Assembly (NCBI GenBank): GCA_964645155.1
Contig: CAZYBG010000111.1
Span: forward strand, 1 to 9,072
DNA: 9,072 nucleotides
Reading direction: 5' to 3'
From: CAZYBG01 sp964645155
Lineage (GTDB): Bacteria; Pseudomonadota; Alphaproteobacteria; Rhodobacterales; Rhodobacteraceae
The position numbers and the translations under genes are program-made. Under the pieces are notes generated by a model, which saw nothing but the letters and a program-made list of their open reading frames with translations, searched no databases and was not told the DNA's origin. Below, piece after piece: positions 6,632 to 9,072 of the stretch (position 1 is its first letter; each line of letters opens with the position of its first letter).

Positions 6632-7285
6632 TCACAGAATTTTCTGACCCGTTTTAGCCCAGTCCGAGAGGAATGTGTCAAGGCCCTTGTCGGTGAGGGG
6701 GTGGCTTGCCATCGCCTTTATCACCGATGGCGGCGCGGTGGCCACATCGGCGCCGATCTTGGCGGCCTCGGTCATGTGGTTCGGCGTGCGGATCGAGGCG
6801 GCGAGGATCTCGGTCTTGAAATCGTAATTGTCGTAGATCTGGCGGATGTCGGCGATCAGCTGCATCCCGTCCATGTTGATGTCGTCGAGCCGGCCGATGA
6901 AGGGCGAGATGAAGGTCGCCCCCGCCTTGGCGGCGAGGAGCGCCTGGTTGGCCGAGAAGCAGAGCGTCACGTTGACCATGTTGCCCTCGTCCGCCAGCAC
7001 GCGGCAGGCCTTCAGCCCGTTCCAGGTCAGCGGCACCTTCACCGCGATGTTCGGCGCGATCTTCGCCAGCTCGCGACCTTCGGCGATCATCTCCTCGGCA
7101 CCGGCGGCGACCGTCTCGGCGCTGACCGGGCCGGGGATGAGGTCGCAGATCTCCTTCGTCACCTCCCTGATGTCCCGCCCGGCCTTGAAGATGAGCGAGG
7201 GGTTGGTGGTGACGCCATCGACCATGCCGAGCTCGGCGAGCTCGCGGATGGCGTCGATATCGGCGGTGTCGACGAAGAACTTCAT
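6632..7285 (-). CDS. tal: Transaldolase, short TalC/FSA-like type
   Basis: Class I aldolase of the pentose phosphate pathway that moves the dihydroxyacetone unit from sedoheptulose-7-P to glyceraldehyde-3-P. At 217 residues it is the small single-barrel type shared by TalC transaldolases and fructose-6-phosphate aldolases. FFVDTADI (3-10), GVTTNPSLI (24-32), the Schiff-base K83 (AVKVPLT), NVTLCFSANQALLA (105-118), SPFIGRLDD (127-135) and AASIRTPNH (162-170) are all present. Two residues argue for true transaldolase over fructose-6-P aldolase: Glu57 (SAE, where E. coli FsaA has the Gln of AQV) and Phe129 (SPF, where FsaA has Tyr131). The start is preceded by GGAGAG at about 6 nt. The oxidoreductase gene lies 81 bp upstream on the same strand, DUF484 38 bp downstream. 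Confidence 0.95.
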   Translation of the reverse strand: MKFFVDTADIDAIRELAELGMVDGVTTNPSLIFKAGRDIREVTKEICDLIPGPVSAETVAAGAEEMIAEGRELAKIAPNIAVKVPLTWNGLKACRVLADEGNMVNVTLCFSANQALLAAKAGATFISPFIGRLDDINMDGMQLIADIRQIYDNYDFKTEILAASIRTPNHMTEAAKIGADVATAPPSVIKAMASHPLTDKGLDTFLSDWAKTGQKIL

Positions 7286-7335
7286 GGCCTCTCTCCCGCG
7301 GCTCGGTCAGGTGCTCGGCGCATGGATAGCGCAAC

Positions 7336-7364
7336 GCCGGGGGACACGGAACCGGTTTCCCGGC
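7336..7364 (-). terminator. Weak hairpin after the oxidoreductase gene
   Basis: GCCGGG and CCCGGC form a 6-bp GC stem around a 17-nt loop, starting 2 nt beyond the stop of the minus-strand oxidoreductase gene. The loop holds the 8-bp palindrome AACCGGTT (7350-7357). No U-run follows, so termination is uncertain; readthrough into transaldolase is possible. Confidence 0.25.
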
Positions 7365-7366
7365 CG

Positions 7367-8230
7367 TCACCCGCCAAGCATCAGCGTCAACGCCCGCGCG
7401 AGCGGCGTCGTTCCCCGGCGGAGCTCGCCGACGCCGGCATCGTGGCCGATACGGCCGGTGTTGATCGCCTCGTCGAGCTCGACCAGCGCGGCGGCGTAGG
7501 AGGGCGAGGCGCCGGCCCCGAGCAGGTTGCCGCGGACCTCGTCGGCGGTCTGCGGGGCGATCTCGACCGGCCGCCCGAGGAGCGCCGACAGCGCCGCGGC
7601 GATCGCGGATGGCGCGACCGGCCGGTCGCCAGCAATGGCGACGACGCGCCGGCCCGCCGCGGGCGGATCGCCGGCGACATAGCCGGCCGCGATGGCGCCG
7701 ACATCGGCCGCGAAGACCGTCTCGATCGCGCGGTCGGCGGTCAGGCCGGTGGGCAGCAGCCCGGCCGCGCGGGCGACGGGCAGCACCCCCGCCCAGTTGT
7801 CGAGGTAGTAGGACGGCCGGAGCACCGTGGCGGGCAGCCCGGTCGCAGCGATCTCCGCCTCGAAGGCGCCGAGCCCGACGACCGGCCCGGTGCCCGCGGG
7901 CAGGTGGGCGCCTTCGGAGGACAGGATCACGACATGCCCCGGCTGCGCCGTGCGGAGGGCGGCCGCCACGGTGCGGGCGGCGCGGCGGGTGGTGGCGCCA
8001 TGGTCGGCCGCGTCCCAGTAGGGCGGCAGCATGGCGAACACCGCCGCGGCGCCGGCGAAGGCGCGGGCGAGGCCGGCCTCGTCCTCGGGGCCGGCCTGCA
8101 GCACCCGGCCCGGGCCGCCATAGGCCTCCTGGGGCTGCCGTGTCACCGCCCCCACCTCGTGCCCCGCCGCGGCCAGCGCCCGCGCCGCCGCCCCTCCGAC
8201 CTTGCCGGTCGCTCCCATGATCGCGTACAT
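7367..8230 (-). CDS. NmrA-type NAD(P)H-binding oxidoreductase (YtfG/QorB-like)
   Basis: Soluble atypical short-chain dehydrogenase of 287 residues. The N-terminal Rossmann nucleotide site is GATGKVG (6-12), with the second strand ending in VTR (29-31), where the Arg suggests NADP preference. VVILSS (100-105) is the usual strand before the active site, and VLRPSYYLDNW (136-146) is the NmrA/YtfG-type 'RPxxYxxN' segment. The C-terminal half (about 165-285) is the smaller substrate domain. The start ATG at 8230 is chosen because AAAGGAG lies 7 nt upstream and MYAIMGATG aligns with the family start; the open frame continues further but runs through the regulatory spacer and hxlR. The gene diverges from an HxlR regulator, as E. 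coli ytfG (quinone oxidoreductase QorB) does from ytfH. Quinone or other electrophile reduction is the best guess; the substrate is not shown by the sequence. Confidence 0.88.
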   Translation of the reverse strand: MYAIMGATGKVGGAAARALAAAGHEVGAVTRQPQEAYGGPGRVLQAGPEDEAGLARAFAGAAAVFAMLPPYWDAADHGATTRRAARTVAAALRTAQPGHVVILSSEGAHLPAGTGPVVGLGAFEAEIAATGLPATVLRPSYYLDNWAGVLPVARAAGLLPTGLTADRAIETVFAADVGAIAAGYVAGDPPAAGRRVVAIAGDRPVAPSAIAAALSALLGRPVEIAPQTADEVRGNLLGAGASPSYAAALVELDEAINTGRIGHDAGVGELRRGTTPLARALTLMLGG

Positions 8231-8237
8231 CCTGCGG

Positions 8238-8244
8238 CTCCTTT
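8238..8244 (-). promoter_or_regulatory. Ribosome binding site deciding the oxidoreductase start
   Basis: Minus strand AAAGGAG with a 7-nt spacer to the ATG at 8230. It is one of the best Shine-Dalgarno matches in the window and excludes the many in-frame codons further upstream. Confidence 0.65.
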
Positions 8245-8267
8245 CCGATCCGTGTTCGGATGGTTGC

Positions 8268-8296
8268 AGTATGGGAGCCACATGCGGCTTGCGTAA
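8268..8296 (-). promoter_or_regulatory. Possible promoter of the oxidoreductase gene
   Basis: On the minus strand, TTACGC (8291-8296) and CATACT (8268-8273) are separated by 17 bp and lie about 40 bp upstream of the start codon. The -10 match is fair and the -35 match is weak. The -35 element falls within the inverted repeat at 8290-8303, so a bound regulator would block it. Confidence 0.35.
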
Positions 8297-8316
8297 GTAC
8301 GCACAATTTTTATACC
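8289..8316 (+). promoter_or_regulatory. Probable hxlR promoter
   Basis: TTGCGT (8289-8294) and TATACC (8311-8316) with a 16-bp spacer, 22 bp before the hxlR start codon. The AATTTTTATA stretch is conspicuously AT-rich in this GC-rich window. The -35 hexamer overlaps the left arm of the inverted repeat at 8290-8303, which suggests autorepression. Confidence 0.5.
8290..8303. promoter_or_regulatory. Candidate HxlR operator (inverted repeat)
   Basis: TGCGTA-AG-TACGCA is a perfect inverted repeat with 6-bp arms and a 2-bp centre. It lies in the spacer between the divergent hxlR and oxidoreductase genes and covers the -35 region of both proposed promoters. HxlR-family dimers typically bind palindromes in such spacers and repress both sides until an electrophile or disulfide stress acts on a conserved N-terminal cysteine. 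The binding itself is inferred. Confidence 0.5.
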
Positions 8317-8338
8317 GTCCGGCGAGGGAGGGCCGCCG

Positions 8339-8659
8339 ATGCCGGCTGCAGAAAGCGCCTGGTGCCCCGTCGCCGAGACCACCCGCCTGATCGGCGGCAA
8401 GTGGAAGCCCTCGATCCTGTTCTTCGTGAGGAACGGGCCGCGGCGCTTCAACGAGCTTCGCCGCTTGATCCCGGGGATCACGCAGCGCATGCTGACCCTC
8501 CAGCTTCGCGCGCTCGAGTCCGACGGGATCGTGGTGCGTACCGTGCACGAGACCATTCCGCCCCATGTCGAATACGCGCTCAGCGACTATGGCCGCACCC
8601 TCGGACCTGTTCTCGAGGCCATGTCGGCCTGGGGAGAGCGCCACGCCCGCTCCGCCTGA
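8339..8659 (+). CDS. HxlR-family winged-helix transcriptional regulator
   Basis: DNA-binding protein of 106 residues, typical HxlR length. The family opening is intact: WCPVAETTRLIGGKWKPSILFF (8-29), followed by RRFNELRRLIPGITQRMLTLQLRALESDGIV, which carries the recognition helix (about 44-64), and the wing with VEYALSDYGRTLGPVL. C9 is the only cysteine and sits at the position used for thiol sensing in YodB and QorR-type members, so a one-cysteine redox or quinone sensor is plausible. The ATG at 8339 is preceded by GGGAGGG (8326-8332) with a 6-nt spacer. It diverges from the NmrA-type oxidoreductase, probably its target. Its 3' end may overlap the start of priA, which reads in the same direction in another frame. 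Confidence 0.92.
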   Translation: MPAAESAWCPVAETTRLIGGKWKPSILFFVRNGPRRFNELRRLIPGITQRMLTLQLRALESDGIVVRTVHETIPPHVEYALSDYGRTLGPVLEAMSAWGERHARSA

Positions 8660-9072
8660 GGGCGCCGCCTTCGCCGGGGGTGCGCTGGTCGGCGTGCTGA
8701 CGGCGGGGCCGCTCGACCGGATCCTCACCTACCGCGCGCCGCCGGGCGGCTGTGCCGAGGGCGACTATGTCGAGGTGCCGTTCGGGCCGCGGCGGCTGGT
8801 CGGGGTCGCCTGGGGGCCCGGCGAGGCCGGGTTCGACGCCGCCCGGGTCCGCGACATCGCGCGCATCCTCGACGCGCCGCCGATGCGCGCCGAACTCCGG
8901 ACCTTCCTCGCCCGCGCCGCCGACTACACGCTGACGCCGCTGCCGGCCATGCTGCGCCTTGCCACCCGCGCCCCGGGGCTCGGCGAGCCGCCCTCGGTGC
9001 GGCGCGTCTACCGCCGCGGCCGGGCGGAGCCGGCGCGGCTGACCGAGGCGCGCGCGCGGGTGCTCGACGCGC
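8589..9072 (+). CDS. priA: Primosomal protein N' (PriA), N-terminal part; 3' end beyond window, start uncertain
   Basis: Superfamily 2 replication-restart helicase that reloads DnaB at stalled forks. Only the N-terminal 3'-DNA-end binding domain is in the window: GALVGVLTAGPLDR, then TYRAPPGG, then YVEVPFGPRRLVGVAWGPGE, which is the classic PriA opening, followed by FLARAADYTLTPLPAMLRLA, strongly reminiscent of Rhodobacteraceae PriA. The frame runs open to the right edge; the helicase motifs are outside. The start is a problem. ATG 8589 keeps the whole domain but overlaps hxlR by 71 bp and adds about 30 unconserved residues (MAAPSDLFSRPCRPGESATP) without a visible ribosome binding site. ATG 8565 is also in frame; GTG 8694 would cut into the first strand. 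A CTG at 8685 is the only other option near the expected site. The gene identity is firm; the start is not. Confidence 0.85.
   Translation, partial: MAAPSDLFSRPCRPGESATPAPPEGAAFAGGALVGVLTAGPLDRILTYRAPPGGCAEGDYVEVPFGPRRLVGVAWGPGEAGFDAARVRDIARILDAPPMRAELRTFLARAADYTLTPLPAMLRLATRAPGLGEPPSVRRVYRRGRAEPARLTEARARVLDA

Noticed and set aside
7350..7357. AACCGGTT palindrome as a transaldolase operator
   Set aside because: An 8-bp palindrome alone is too short, it lies within the loop of the post-oxidoreductase hairpin, and no convincing promoter is nearby.
4985..8296. A 1,103-codon open frame on the plus strand across xerC, DUF484, transaldolase and the oxidoreductase
   Set aside because: It is antisense to four well-supported genes and its translation is low-complexity Arg/Gly/Ala/Pro. 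Stop-free antisense frames are expected at this GC content.

Overview
The window is GC-rich, densely packed bacterial chromosome, most likely from an alphaproteobacterium of the Rhodobacterales/Rhodobacteraceae type. The evidence is a phosphatidylcholine synthase (Pcs) with the full Pcs form of the CDP-alcohol phosphotransferase motif, the run transaldolase - DUF484 - xerC, very high GC at third codon positions, and the N-terminal sequence of PriA. The genus cannot be fixed from the sequence alone. I see no rRNA, tRNA, CRISPR array, insertion sequence or prophage.

Layout from left to right. (1) The 3' part of ileS runs off the left edge (+) and overlaps ogt, a DNA alkyltransferase gene, by an ATGA junction. 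(2) On the minus strand follow pcs and, downstream of it, an 85-codon gene for a small single-pass membrane protein of unknown function; this small gene converges on ogt. (3) A 262-bp divergent spacer with a perfect hairpin separates pcs from an unrecognised 161-residue protein (+) that has a proline/lysine linker and a six-cysteine tail. (4) This gene ends 3 bp from the stop of xerC. On the minus strand, reading right to left, lie an NmrA-type NAD(P)-binding oxidoreductase, a TalC-type transaldolase, DUF484 and xerC. (5) An HxlR-type regulator (+) diverges from the oxidoreductase gene across a 108-bp spacer. That spacer holds a perfect inverted repeat sitting on the -35 regions of both proposed promoters. 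(6) priA starts inside or just after hxlR and leaves the window on the right.

Most genes are housekeeping: tRNA charging, alkylation repair, membrane lipid synthesis, pentose phosphate metabolism, chromosome dimer resolution and replication restart. The clearest local regulatory unit is the hxlR/oxidoreductase pair, which resembles the E. coli ytfH/ytfG and other HxlR-quinone reductase arrangements and is probably an electrophile or redox response. It lies between transaldolase and priA and may have been inserted there. I found no clear multi-gene novel system. The best candidates for something undescribed are the cysteine-tailed protein at 4484-4969, the small membrane protein after pcs, and the unusual 5' end of priA.
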